NCBI RefSeq assembly: GCF_031348265.1 | Contig: NZ_CP133771.1 | Location: 930,001 to 994,000, forward strand | DNA from: Streptomyces collinus | GTDB lineage: Bacteria > Actinomycetota > Actinomycetes > Streptomycetales > Streptomycetaceae | Reading direction: 5' to 3' | DNA: 64,000 bases | Shown: piece by piece, positions 46,242 through 57,077 of the stretch | Numbering within the stretch: the first letter of the stretch is position 1 | How the letters are laid out: each line of letters starts with the position of its first letter | Notes under the pieces: model-generated | What the model was told of the DNA's origin: nothing | What the model saw: only the letters and a program-made list of their open reading frames with translations | Database searches by the model: none | Position numbers and translations under genes: made by a program

Positions 46242-47285
46242 TCAGCCGACCGGCACCCCGGCCTCCAGATAGAGCGCCGCTCCGCGTTCGCGTGCCCTCA
46301 GGGCCCAGTGCAGCCGCTCGTAGCGCACCGGGGGCAGCAGCTCTGCGGCCTCCTCCTCGGTGACGAAGCGCCAGGCGCGCAGCTCCGGGCCGGGCAGCAG
46401 CAGTCGCCCCGCCTCGGCGGAGTCGAGGAGGCCGCCGTCGAAGAGGAGGCGCAGACCGCCGTAGCCGGGGGGCGCGGGGCGCTCCCAGTCGACGACGAGC
46501 AGGCCCGGCACCTCGTCGAGGCTGATGCCGGTCTCCTCGGCGACCTCGCGCATCCCGGCGCGTGCGGGCGCCTCACCGGGCTCGACGACGCCGCCGGGGA
46601 ACTCCCAGCCGGCCTTGTAGGTGGGGTCGACGAGCAGCACCCGGTCCTGCTCGTCGAAGAGGAGCACTCCGGCGGCGACGGTCTCGGCGGTGGGCTCGGG
46701 CGTCTGCACGATGTCGCAGACGGGCACGGAACCGCTGGTGACGGCCTCGGCGATCCGTACGGCCGTCTCGTACGGCGTCAGATCGCTGGTGTCGACCGGG
46801 TGGGCGTCGGCGGTGAGCCAGGAGGCGAGGGCGGCCCGGTACGGCTCGATGTGGTCGTAGGACCACTGGCGTATTCGCAGGTCGCCGTCGGGCAGGTCCC
46901 GCGGGACCTCACGGCCCGCTATCCGCTCCCGCAGTATCGTTTCGGCCGGTGCCAGCAGGATGTGGCTGACCGGAATCCTGCGCGCTGCCAGGCCGCCGAA
47001 GATCTCGTCGCGGTACTCCTGGCGCAGCAGGGTCATGGGGACGACGAGGGTCCCGCCCAGCTCGGCGAGCATCGCGGCCGCCGTGTCGATCACCAGCCGT
47101 CGCCAGATCGGCAGGTCCTGGAAGTCGCCGGCCTCGGCGAGGTGTTTCGGTGGCAGCAGGTGGGTGAGCGCGCCGCCGACGACCTCCGGGTCGAAGAGCG
47201 TGCTGTTCGGGATCAGTTCGATCAGTTCCCGTGCGGTGGTGGTCTTCCCCGCACCGAACGCGCCGTTGATCCAGACGACGGTCAC
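46242..47285 (-). CDS. P-loop kinase (TmrB-like) fused to Nudix hydrolase
   Basis: The 347-aa protein has two domains. Residues 1-175 are a P-loop ATPase with [17 protein letters not shown] (Walker A, 8-15), close to TmrB-like proteins that give tunicamycin resistance or phosphorylate small molecules. Residues 200-345 are a Nudix hydrolase with the complete box [24 protein letters not shown]. The GTG at 47283-47285 follows AGAGGGGG. The fused protein may phosphorylate and dephosphorylate or clear nucleotide-like compounds (inference). A single gene with its own strong terminator region upstream. Confidence 0.85.
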   Translation of the reverse strand: MTVVWINGAFGAGKTTTARELIELIPNSTLFDPEVVGGALTHLLPPKHLAEAGDFQDLPIWRRLVIDTAAAMLAELGGTLVVPMTLLRQEYRDEIFGGLAARRIPVSHILLAPAETILRERIAGREVPRDLPDGDLRIRQWSYDHIEPYRAALASWLTADAHPVDTSDLTPYETAVRIAEAVTSGSVPVCDIVQTPEPTAETVAAGVLLFDEQDRVLLVDPTYKAGWEFPGGVVEPGEAPARAGMREVAEETGISLDEVPGLLVVDWERPAPPGYGGLRLLFDGGLLDSAEAGRLLLPGPELRAWRFVTEEEAAELLPPVRYERLHWALRARERGAALYLEAGVPVG

Positions 47286-47370
47286 AGGTCCCCCTCTTCT
47301 GTTGGCCCCCTGAGGCTTGCCCGCTCCACCCTGCCACGGAAACCAGCCGCAGTTGAGGGCGCACATGACG

Positions 47371-47410
47371 ACGGCGCCGGCGCCCCCTCACGCGGGGGTG
47401 CCGGCGCCGT
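47371..47410. terminator. Very strong hairpin terminator
   Basis: ACGGCGCCGGC...CCCCC (47371-47387) pairs with 47394-47410, 17 pairs with one G-U, around TCACGC. It lies behind the small secreted protein gene, upstream of the kinase/Nudix gene on the same strand. Confidence 0.8.
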
Positions 47411-47432
47411 GGCTGCGGTGCCGTGCGGCTCG

Positions 47433-47633
47433 TCAGCCCTTCTTCTTCGCCTGGGTGCCGTCCTCCCGGTCCAGGGACAGGCTGTCCTTGGCGACGGTCT
47501 CGTCGAGGGTCTTGAGGGTCTCGTCGACGTTCAGGGTGCGGAGGCCGTCCCCGAGGGCGTGGGACGGGGTGACCGCCGCGACGACGAAGCCGGTGGCGAG
47601 GGAGGCGATGGCGAGCATGCTGCGCTTCTTCAT
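47433..47633 (-). CDS. Small secreted protein, 66 aa
   Basis: MKKRSMLAIASLATGFVVAAVTPSHA is a clear signal peptide. The mature part is about 40 residues, charged (LNVDETLKTLDETVAKDSLSLDREDG), without Cys, ending in Lys-Lys-Lys-Gly. Small secreted proteins of this kind are common in Streptomyces; I know no function. A strong terminator follows. Confidence 0.65.
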   Translation of the reverse strand: MKKRSMLAIASLATGFVVAAVTPSHALGDGLRTLNVDETLKTLDETVAKDSLSLDREDGTQAKKKG

Positions 47634-47696
47634 GCCGACTCAACTGCCGGACCCGCTCCGGGGTCACGCAACCGCGTACGACCGGGCGAAGCGGCT

Positions 47697-47933
47697 TCAC
47701 GCGGAGTCGCCGTCCTGGCCGGCTCCCCACGTGCCGGGTCCGCCGCCGCGCCACTCGATCAGCCCCGTGGCCGCCACGTACGCCGCGTCCGCGTCCTCGA
47801 TCCCGGCCCGCCGCAGGAACTCCGCCACGTCGAGCGGCCCGTAGGCGATGCCGAGGAACTGGCCGTCCACACGGACCCGCCGGCCGCCGTCCGCGGCGGG
47901 CGGGTAGACCACGACGGGCTTCTCGGACGCCAT
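47697..47933 (-). CDS. Small conserved-type hypothetical protein, 78 aa
   Basis: MASEKPVVVYPPAADGGRRVRVDGQFLGIAYGPLDVAEFLRRAGI and a C-terminal IEWRGGG...WG. It looks like a small soluble beta/alpha protein found widely in Streptomyces. The open frame extends further upstream into repeated sequence, but the ATG at 47931-47933 is the sensible start. Function unknown. Confidence 0.6.
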   Translation of the reverse strand: MASEKPVVVYPPAADGGRRVRVDGQFLGIAYGPLDVAEFLRRAGIEDADAAYVAATGLIEWRGGGPGTWGAGQDGDSA

Positions 47934-48275
47934 GGCACCAGAGTGCGCGGGGACGGCACCGGCCGCGCGCCGGGATGGGCCGTTCAGCCGCCCCTCCGCG
48001 ACTGCCGAGGGGCGGCTACGGCCACCGGTGCCGGGACCACCGGCGGCTCCCGTCGGCCGGGGCCGGGAACGGCCTCGGCCCGACAGCACCAGCAAAAGCT
48101 CCGGCCCACCGGGACCAGGAACGACCTCGGCCCGACGGCACCGGCAAAACCACCGGCCCGCCAGGACCACGAACGACCTCAGCCCGACGGCACCAGCGCA
48201 TGCTTCGGCCCGCCGGGACCAGGAACGGCTCCGGCTGGCCGAGACCGCCGCGCCGGCGGCACCGTTCCGCCGGCG
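47934..48275. other. 342-bp gap dominated by a tandem repeat
   Basis: No gene. It lies between the ATG of the 78-aa gene and the end of the UvrA-like gene. Most of it is the 52-bp repeat described at 48061-48234. Confidence 0.6.
48061..48234. repeat. 52-bp tandem repeat, 3.3 copies
   Basis: Copies begin at 48061, 48113, 48165 and 48217 (partial). The shared core is GAACGACCTCGGCCCGACGG, followed by CACC(A/G)GC and CGGCCC(A/G)CC(G/A)G. Copies differ at about five to ten positions each. Unit length is not a multiple of three, so it is not a coding repeat. It resembles a minisatellite-type locus. Confidence 0.75.
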
Positions 48276-50678
<2,403 letters not shown>

Positions 50679-50796
50679 GGTGTCTCCATCTGCCGGGCGG
50701 CGCTGCCGCGTTCGGGCGATCTCGGCCCCCCGCGCCGCTCCCGGGGGCGGCGGGGGGGGAAGTGCGGTGCCGGGGGGAAGTGCGGTGCTGGGGCTG

Positions 50797-51219
50797 TTAC
50801 GACGCCTTGATCTGCTGGATGCGGACCATGTTGCCCGCGGGGTCGCGGAAGGCGCAGTCGCGGACGCCGTAGGGCTGGTCCACCGGCTCCTGGACCACCT
50901 CGGCGTCGCCCGCCTGCACCCGCTCGAAGGTGCCGTCGACGTCGGTGGTGGCCAGGACGATGCTGGCGTAGGTGCCCTTGGCCATCATCTCGGTGATGGT
51001 GCGGCGCTCGTCCTCGGTGATGCCGGGGTCGGCGGCCGGCGGGTGCAGCACGATGTTCGTGCCGGGCTGGCCGACGGGGCCGACCGTGATCCAGCGCATG
51101 CCCTCGTATCCGACGTCGTTTCTGACCTCGAAGCCGAGGGTGTCGCGGTAGAACGCCAGGGCGGCGTCCGGGTCGTCGTGCGGAAGGAAGCTGGCGTGAA
51201 TGTGAAGGTCCATGGCCAT
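50797..51219 (-). CDS. VOC-family (glyoxalase-like) protein
   Basis: A 140-aa protein with two beta-alpha-beta-beta-beta modules (LHIHASFLPHDDPDAALAFYRDTLGFEV and SIVLATTDVDGTFERVQAGDAEVVQEPVDQPYGVRDCAFRDPAGNMVRI). The first-strand His and the final DPAGN are the usual metal-site region, so it may be a metal-dependent lyase, isomerase, dioxygenase or a drug-binding protein. It starts four bases behind the AraC gene, so the two form one unit. Confidence 0.85.
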   Translation of the reverse strand: MAMDLHIHASFLPHDDPDAALAFYRDTLGFEVRNDVGYEGMRWITVGPVGQPGTNIVLHPPAADPGITEDERRTITEMMAKGTYASIVLATTDVDGTFERVQAGDAEVVQEPVDQPYGVRDCAFRDPAGNMVRIQQIKAS

Positions 51220-51223
51220 CACG

Positions 51224-51667
51224 CTAGTTTCGGCTCGCGGCGGGCGCTTCTCGATTCCTGACCGGTCTGGTCACCTGCTTCGACACGCACGACGGAATGC
51301 CGGCCGTCGCGCGCGCCGCCTCGCGCCGATAGGCACTGGGCGGCATACCGACCAGCTCGGTGAAGCGGGTGCTGAAGGTGCCCAGCGATGCGCAGCCGAC
51401 CTCGAAGCACACCTCGGTGACGCTCAGGTCGCCCCGGCGCAGCAGCGCCATGGCGCGTTCGATGCGCCGCGTCATGAGGTAGCTGTACGGAGACTCCCCG
51501 TACGCCTGCCGGAACGCGCGGCTCAGGTGCCCCGCCGACATGTGCACGCCCCGGGCGAGCGCCTCGACGTCCAGAGGCTTCGCGTACTCCCGGTCGATCC
51601 GGTCCTTGACACGGCGCAGCCGGGCGAGGTCACGCAGGTGCTGCGCCGAGGCGGGTCTGCTGCTCAC
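51224..51667 (-). CDS. AraC-family regulator, DNA-binding domain only
   Basis: A 147-aa protein that consists almost entirely of the two AraC helix-turn-helix motifs (LDVEALARGVHMSAGHLSRAFRQAYGESPYSYLMTRRIERAMALLRRGDLSVTEVCFEVGCASLGTFSTRFTELVGMPPSAYRR). A separate sensor domain is missing, so it may respond through oxidation or simply through level, like MarA/SoxS. GTG start at 51665-51667. It probably controls the VOC gene behind it. Confidence 0.88.
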   Translation of the reverse strand: MSSRPASAQHLRDLARLRRVKDRIDREYAKPLDVEALARGVHMSAGHLSRAFRQAYGESPYSYLMTRRIERAMALLRRGDLSVTEVCFEVGCASLGTFSTRFTELVGMPPSAYRREAARATAGIPSCVSKQVTRPVRNREAPAASRN

Positions 51668-51728
51668 AAGCGCGATCGTGCCACATCGCACGCACGTGCG
51701 GTCGATTTCCGGCGATCCGGAACGGACT

Positions 51729-51815
51729 GGTCCGTATCACCCCGGAGCCACCGTCGGCCCCACACCGGTCCGTACCACCTCTACACGGGTCCGTAGCACC
51801 CGGAGTCACCGTCGA
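51729..51815. repeat. Short direct repeats GGTCCGTANCACC
   Basis: Three copies at 51729, 51767 and 51788. Two are followed by CGGAG(C/T)CACCGTCG. They lie in the 215-bp gap upstream of the AraC gene and downstream of the ROK kinase gene. Repeat decay or regulator sites. Confidence 0.5.
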
Positions 51816-51882
51816 CGTCCGCACCGGCCCGCGTCACGCCACCCCAGACTGAACGTTCCTGCCCCCTCCGCCGGATCCGTCC

Positions 51883-52836
51883 TCACACCCCGGCCGCCGC
51901 CGCGTCCGTCCGCTTCGCCAGCGCTGCCGCCGCCGCGCCCACCAGCCCGGCGTCGGTCCCCATCTGCGCCGGCGCCACCGTCAGGTGCCGGACGAAGGAC
52001 AGCGTCGCGTAGGTGCTCAGCGCCTTGCGCAGGGGCTCGAAGAGGACGTCGCCCGCCTTGCCCACGCCCCCGCCGATCACGGCGATGTCGATCTCCACGA
52101 GCGTCGCGGTCGCCGCGATCCCGGCGGCCAGGGCCTGGGCGGCGCGCTCGAAGGAGGCGACGGCGACCGGGTCGCCGGCGCGGGCGGCGGCCGCCACCGC
52201 GGCGGCCGACGTGTCCCCGTCGGCACCCGGCCGCCAGCCGTTCTCCAGAGCGCGCCGGGCGATGTTGGGACCGCTCGCGATGCGCTCCACGCAGCCGTGC
52301 GAACCGCACGGGCACAGATCGCCGTCGAGGTCGACGCTGATGTGACCGATGTGGCCCGCGTTGCCGGTCGGCCCGGGGTGCAGCCGGCCTCCGAGCACGA
52401 GGCCGCCGCCGACGCCCGTGGAGACGACCATGCACAGCGCGTTGTCGTGACCGCGGGCGGCGCCCTGCCAGTGCTCGGCCGCCGTGATCGCCACACCGTC
52501 GCCGATCAGCTCGACGGGCAGGTTCCCCGCGGCGGCCCGCACCCGGGCGACGAGCGGGAAGTCGCGCCAGCCGGGCACGTTCACCGGGCTCACCGTGCCC
52601 GCGGAGGCGTCCACGGGCCCGGCGCTGCCGATCCCCACGCCCGAGGCACGCCCCCACAGCGGCGACGCGGTGAGCTCGGCCAGCACCTCCTCAACGGCCC
52701 GCATCACGGTGTCGCCGTTCTCCCGGGCGGGCGTCGGCCGCTGGGCGCGGACCAGGATCCGGCCGTGGCCGTCCACCAGAGCGCCGGCGATCTTGGTGCC
52801 GCCGATGTCGAGCGCGGCCACGAGGTCGGTGTACAT
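51883..52836 (-). CDS. ROK-family sugar kinase
   Basis: The 317-aa kinase phosphorylates glucose or a related hexose. ALDIGGTKIAGALVD at 8-22 is the ATP-phosphate motif, GNAGHIGHISVDLDGDLCPCGSHGCVERIAS is the ROK signature with the CxCGxxGCxE zinc site, and VVSTGVGGGLVLGG is the second phosphate loop. The start is the ATG at 52834-52836. It is divergent from a LacI repressor with an ACGT-centred palindrome between them. Confidence 0.92.
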   Translation of the reverse strand: MYTDLVAALDIGGTKIAGALVDGHGRILVRAQRPTPARENGDTVMRAVEEVLAELTASPLWGRASGVGIGSAGPVDASAGTVSPVNVPGWRDFPLVARVRAAAGNLPVELIGDGVAITAAEHWQGAARGHDNALCMVVSTGVGGGLVLGGRLHPGPTGNAGHIGHISVDLDGDLCPCGSHGCVERIASGPNIARRALENGWRPGADGDTSAAAVAAAARAGDPVAVASFERAAQALAAGIAATATLVEIDIAVIGGGVGKAGDVLFEPLRKALSTYATLSFVRHLTVAPAQMGTDAGLVGAAAAALAKRTDAAAAGV

Positions 52837-52964
52837 CAGAGTCGGATCTCCCCGTCGGGCATGAGAAAAACGCCGAGAACAGCCATCAAGCAGGGCAAGC
52901 AGCGGCCCGGTCCCGCGAGGGTGCGCGGGGCCGGAGATTGCGGTGGACAGTCTCCCCCGAGCCT

Positions 52965-52976
52965 GACAACGTTGTC
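52965..52976. promoter_or_regulatory. Probable LacI operator
   Basis: GACAACGTTGTC, a perfect 12-bp palindrome with the ACGT core usual for LacI operators, lengthened by CCT/AGG with a one-base offset. It lies between the divergent kinase and LacI genes. Confidence 0.6.
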
Positions 52977-53058
52977 CAGGCTCTATGCTCGACGCCACAT
53001 CCTCATACAAACCCAGGATCGACGCACCCCCGTGGACGACAGGACAGGACTGGACACC

Positions 53059-54096
53059 GTGGCCCCTCCCCCCCTCCGATCCGCAGCGCGCTACGGCACC
53101 CGGCCGACCATGAAGGACGTAGCGGCACGCGCCGGAGTAGGCCTCAAGACGGTCTCCCGCGTCGTGAACGGGGAACCGGGGGTCACCCCGGAGACGGAGC
53201 GGCGGGTCCAGGAGGCGATCGACGCCCTCGGCTTCCGCCGCAACGACAGCGCGCGGGTGCTGCGCAAGGGCCGTACGGCGAGTATCGGCCTGGTCCTGGA
53301 GGACCTCGCGGACCCGTTCTACGGACCGCTGAGCCGGTCGGTCGAGGAGGTGGCCCGCGCGCACGGCGCCCTGCTGATCAACGGCTCCAGCGCGGAGGAC
53401 CCCGAGCGCGAGCAGGAACTGGTGCTGGCCCTGTGCGCGCGGCGGGTGGACGGGCTGGTGGTGATCCCGGCCGGGGACGACCACCGGTATCTGGAGCCCG
53501 AGCTCAAGGCGGGTGTCGCCACGGTGTTCGTGGACCGGCCCGCCGGGCACATCGACGCCGACGTCGTCCTGTCGGACAACTACGGCGGCGCCCGGGGCGG
53601 CGTCGCCCACCTCATCGCGCACGGACACCGCCGGATCGGCTTCATCGGCGACATGCCCCGCATCCACACCGCCGCCGAGCGGCTGCGCGGCTACCGGGCC
53701 GCGATGGAGGACGCGGGCATACCGGTGGCGGGCTCCTGGATGTCCCTGGGCGTCACCGACCCCGAGCGGGTGCGCAGGGCGGCCGAGGAGATGCTGACCG
53801 GCCCCGACCCGGTGACGGCGGTCTTCGCCGGCAACAACCGGGTGACGGTCACGGTGATCCGGGTGCTCGCCGAGCAGGCCCGCCGCGTCGCCCTGGTCGG
53901 TTTCGACGACATCGAGCTCGCCGACCTGCTCCAGCCGGGCGTCACGGTCGTCGCCCAGGACGCGGCGGACATCGGCCGCACCGCGGCGGAACGTCTCTTC
54001 CGGCAGCTGGACGGCACCCTGGCCACCCCCGAGCGCATCGAGCTGCCGACCCGGCTGATCACCCGCGGCTCGGGCGAGATCCCCCCGGCGGACTGA
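53059..54096 (+). CDS. LacI-family transcriptional regulator
   Basis: A 345-aa repressor. MKDVAARAGVGLKTVSRVVNGEPGVTPETERRVQEAI is the helix-turn-helix (18-54), followed by the ligand domain (IGLVLEDLADPFYGPLSRSVEEVAR; ALVGFDDIELADLLQPGVTVVAQ). A GTG at 53032 would add nine residues; the GTG at 53059 has AGGACAGGAC ahead of it. It likely controls the divergent ROK kinase and itself. Effector unknown. Confidence 0.92.
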   Translation: MAPPPLRSAARYGTRPTMKDVAARAGVGLKTVSRVVNGEPGVTPETERRVQEAIDALGFRRNDSARVLRKGRTASIGLVLEDLADPFYGPLSRSVEEVARAHGALLINGSSAEDPEREQELVLALCARRVDGLVVIPAGDDHRYLEPELKAGVATVFVDRPAGHIDADVVLSDNYGGARGGVAHLIAHGHRRIGFIGDMPRIHTAAERLRGYRAAMEDAGIPVAGSWMSLGVTDPERVRRAAEEMLTGPDPVTAVFAGNNRVTVTVIRVLAEQARRVALVGFDDIELADLLQPGVTVVAQDAADIGRTAAERLFRQLDGTLATPERIELPTRLITRGSGEIPPAD

Positions 54097-54103
54097 GCGG
54101 CCG

Positions 54104-54919
54104 ATGGACGACGCCACCGATCGCACGCTGCGAGCCCTGGGCCTGCACGAGGCGCCTCGCGAGCACCCGCTGCTGTATCCGGGTGCGTGGCCCGCGGAGT
54201 CCGGGCTCCTCGCCGGGGACCGCTTCCTGCCGCTGGAGCGGCTGGTGTACGAGGACCGCACGCCGGTCATCGCCATCGGGTCCAACGGCTGCCCGGGACA
54301 GCTCCGGCACAAGATGACGGAGTACGGGATCGGGTCGCCGCTGCCGATGGTCAAGGCCCGGGTGACGGGCGTCGACGCCGGCGTCTCGGCGCACGTGAGC
54401 CGCATGGGGTACGTGTCGGCCTCCCCGGTCGGCGCCCCGGACACCGTGCGGGAGCTGTTCGTGCTGTGGCTCGACACCGAGCAGCTCGCGGTGATCGACG
54501 CGAGCGAGGGCGCGCCGGTGCCGGGCGGCAACTTCGACCGGGCCTGGCTGCCGTCGCCGGACATCCGGATCGACCTCGCGGACGGCACGCGCCTGCCCGG
54601 GGCGTACGCCTACGTCAACCGGCACGGCGTCCTCCACGACGGCACGGGCACGCCGCGCACGCACCCGGGTGAGCGGGAGCTGCTGACGGAGCTGCTCGTC
54701 GGGCTGCCCCGGCTGCGGGAGCTGTTCGGTGTCGTGCCCGAGGAGTTCTGCGCGCGGGCCCGCGGGGACCGGCGGCTGTGCGAGCGGGGGACGCGGCTGT
54801 TCATCGAGGAGAAGCTGGTGACGGCCTCCGGTCTCGAACGGTACGTGGCCGCCTCGGCACGGGCTCAGCAGAGTGGGAGCCCCGGGACCGGCGCGTCGTT
54901 GTCACCGCCCTTGATGTAG
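54104..54919 (+). CDS. Hypothetical protein, possibly gamma-glutamylcyclotransferase-like fold
   Basis: The 271-aa protein has no firm family in my reading. PVIAIGSNGCPGQLRHKM at about 54-71 recalls the AYGSNM-type phosphate loop of gamma-glutamylcyclotransferase-like proteins, and SAHVSRMGYVSASPVGAP and FVLWLDTEQLAVIDASEG could be the matching strands. It starts seven bases after the LacI stop, so it is probably co-transcribed with it. Its last 55 bases overlap the end of the convergent kinase gene. Fold call is tentative. Confidence 0.7.
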   Translation: MDDATDRTLRALGLHEAPREHPLLYPGAWPAESGLLAGDRFLPLERLVYEDRTPVIAIGSNGCPGQLRHKMTEYGIGSPLPMVKARVTGVDAGVSAHVSRMGYVSASPVGAPDTVRELFVLWLDTEQLAVIDASEGAPVPGGNFDRAWLPSPDIRIDLADGTRLPGAYAYVNRHGVLHDGTGTPRTHPGERELLTELLVGLPRLRELFGVVPEEFCARARGDRRLCERGTRLFIEEKLVTASGLERYVAASARAQQSGSPGTGASLSPPLM

Positions 54920-56922
54920 ACGTCGCTGAACCAGACGTCCGTGTTGCCGCTGTCGTCGTCGGTCTTCGCCCACCAGACGTTGGTCCACTCCCCGGAGGTC
55001 TCGCGGCGGCCCAGGTTCTGCTGGCAGTAGAAGTAGTTGGTGCCCGCGTTGAGGATGCCGGCCTTGGCGCCGGAGGCGGTGTAGGAGTCGGCGGTCTTCC
55101 AGACGTGGCAGTTGTACTTGCCGCCGCCGATGGGGTGGCAGACCGGGGCCGCGGTGGTCGGGCCGTCGGAGGCGGCGCCGTCCGGGGACTCTCCGCCGGT
55201 GGCGCCGCTGGTGTCGCCGCCGGTGGGCTTGGCGGGGGCGGAGGTGGTCGCCCGGCCGGTGGGCTCGGGGGCCTTCTTGCCACCGGGCTTCGCGGACGGG
55301 TCCGTGCCCTTGTCGTCGCCCTGGGGCGTGGACCTCGGCGCGTTCGAGTCGTCGTCCGCGCCGCCGGGCTCGGAGGACCCGGTGCCGGCACCGGCGGTGC
55401 CGGTCCGGGCAGTGGTGTCCTTGCCGCCGGAGTCCCCTGCATCGCCTGAGTCGCCGAGGAGCGCGACCGTGGTCCCGGCGGCGGCGAGCACGACGGTGAC
55501 GGCCGTGGCGGCGAGCAGCACGCGCGCCTTGCGCCGGGGCGTGGCACGGCCAGCGTTCGCCGGGGCGGTGGCGGCGGAGGCACCGGGGGCGGTGCTGCCG
55601 GGATCGAGCGGACCGAAGCCCTGGGGGCCGGCGTCCGGGCCCTGCGGGCCTGGGCCCGGAGGCGGGGCATGACCGCGTCCAGGGGCCTGCGGGCCGATGC
55701 CTTGCGGCGCCGGGTGGCCGTGCGGCGTCGCGTGACCCTGCGGCGTCGCGTGACCGGGGCCGGTGGGCTCCGGACCGCCGGGGTCGGTGGGCTCCGAACA
55801 GCCAGAGCCGGTGGCCCCCGGACCGCCAGAGCCGGTGGGCCCCGAACCGCCGGCCCCCGCCACCCCCGCGCCTCCCGCCACCCCCGCGGCTCCGAACGCG
55901 GCCGCCGTGCCGGAGCCCGGCGTGTTCGTGCCCTCGTGAGGTCCGGCGGCGCTGGGCCGCGGGGGCCCGAACCCGGGCGGTACCGAGGGAACGCTGCGTT
56001 CCGTCTCGGCGCGTGGAGGCGGAGCCGCGGGGCTTCGCAGCGAAGAGGTCGGCGTGTCCGTGCCGCCCGTGTCCGCGACCGTCTGGAGCAGTTCGCGGGC
56101 CTGGTCGGCCTCCGGGCGGGACTCGGGGCGCTTGTCCATCAGCCGCTGGAGGACGGGAGCGAGGGAACCGGCGAGACGGGGCTCCGGCAGCGGCTCGGTG
56201 ACGATCGCGGTGAGCGTGGAGAACGTGGCCGTGCGGCGGAAGGGCGAGGAGCCCTCGACGGCCGCGTACAGCGTGGCGCCCAGGGCCCAGATGTCGGAGG
56301 CGGGACCGGGGTCGGCGCCCTGCGCGCGTTCCGGGGCGAGATAGTCGAGGGAGCCGACGAGTTCGCCGCTGCGGGTGAGATGCGTGGCCGAGCCGTCCCC
56401 CGGGTCCTCCATCGTGGCGATGCCGAAGTCGGTGAGGACGACCCGGCCCGAGCGGTCGAGCAGGATGTTGCCCGGCTTCACGTCCCGGTGCAGGACGCCG
56501 GCGCGGTGGGCGGCTGCCAGGGCGTCCATGACCTTCGCGCCGATGCCGGCGGCCTCGCCCGGGGCCAGCGTGCCGCGCTCGCGCAGGACGTCGTCCAGGG
56601 ACGGCCCGTCGACCAGTTCCATGACGATGATCGGGCGGCCGTCGACCTGGGCGATGTCGTGCACGGAGATGACGCCGGGGTGGCGCACCCGGGCCGCCGC
56701 ACGCGCCTCGCGCCGCATCCGCAGCTGCAGATCCGCCAGTTCGGGACCGGCCGCGTCGGTGTAGGTGCGCAGCTCCTTGACCGCGACCTCACGGCCGAGG
56801 ACCTCGTCGACGGCCTTCCAGACGACGCCCATGCCGCCGCGCCCCAGCGCCGCCGTGACGCGATAGCGGCCGGCCAGCAGCCGTCCGGCCCCGTCCGCCT
56901 GCCCGTGCTCCCCCGTTGACAC
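54865..56922 (-). CDS. Membrane-anchored Ser/Thr protein kinase
   Basis: A 685-aa Hanks-type kinase. The Gly loop LGRGGMGVVWKA, VAVKEL Lys, HRDVKPGN catalytic loop, DFG and SLDYLAPE lie in residues 20-200. A 170-residue Pro/Gly-rich linker precedes one membrane helix (VLLAATAVTVVLAAAGTTVALL). Outside is a second Pro/Thr/Gly linker and a C-terminal domain of about 85 residues with four Cys (CHPIGGGKYNCHVWK; FYCQQNLG; PLC) and an SH3-like strand pattern. There are no PASTA repeats. I chose the GTG at 56920-56922 with GAGG ahead. The extracellular domain is the probable sensor. Confidence 0.9.
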   Translation of the reverse strand: MSTGEHGQADGAGRLLAGRYRVTAALGRGGMGVVWKAVDEVLGREVAVKELRTYTDAAGPELADLQLRMRREARAAARVRHPGVISVHDIAQVDGRPIIVMELVDGPSLDDVLRERGTLAPGEAAGIGAKVMDALAAAHRAGVLHRDVKPGNILLDRSGRVVLTDFGIATMEDPGDGSATHLTRSGELVGSLDYLAPERAQGADPGPASDIWALGATLYAAVEGSSPFRRTATFSTLTAIVTEPLPEPRLAGSLAPVLQRLMDKRPESRPEADQARELLQTVADTGGTDTPTSSLRSPAAPPPRAETERSVPSVPPGFGPPRPSAAGPHEGTNTPGSGTAAAFGAAGVAGGAGVAGAGGSGPTGSGGPGATGSGCSEPTDPGGPEPTGPGHATPQGHATPHGHPAPQGIGPQAPGRGHAPPPGPGPQGPDAGPQGFGPLDPGSTAPGASAATAPANAGRATPRRKARVLLAATAVTVVLAAAGTTVALLGDSGDAGDSGGKDTTARTGTAGAGTGSSEPGGADDDSNAPRSTPQGDDKGTDPSAKPGGKKAPEPTGRATTSAPAKPTGGDTSGATGGESPDGAASDGPTTAAPVCHPIGGGKYNCHVWKTADSYTASGAKAGILNAGTNYFYCQQNLGRRETSGEWTNVWWAKTDDDSGNTDVWFSDVYIKGGDNDAPVPGLPLC

Positions 56923-57077
56923 CGCTGCCTCGTTCCTGTGGCCCCGCCCGGATGCGCCGACGGCCGACACCGCCAGTGCGTGGCGTACAGACTACGGGTC
57001 GGCGGTGACGGCGACGGGCGCCGGCGACGGCTGTGACAGGGCCGGTACGCGCCCGCCGGTCCCCGGGGCGGACGGTG

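Noticed and set aside
55130..56000. Long Pro/Gly/Thr-rich stretch in the kinase gene as a DNA repeat
   Set aside because: It is low-complexity linker coding sequence with drifting units, not a defined tandem repeat.
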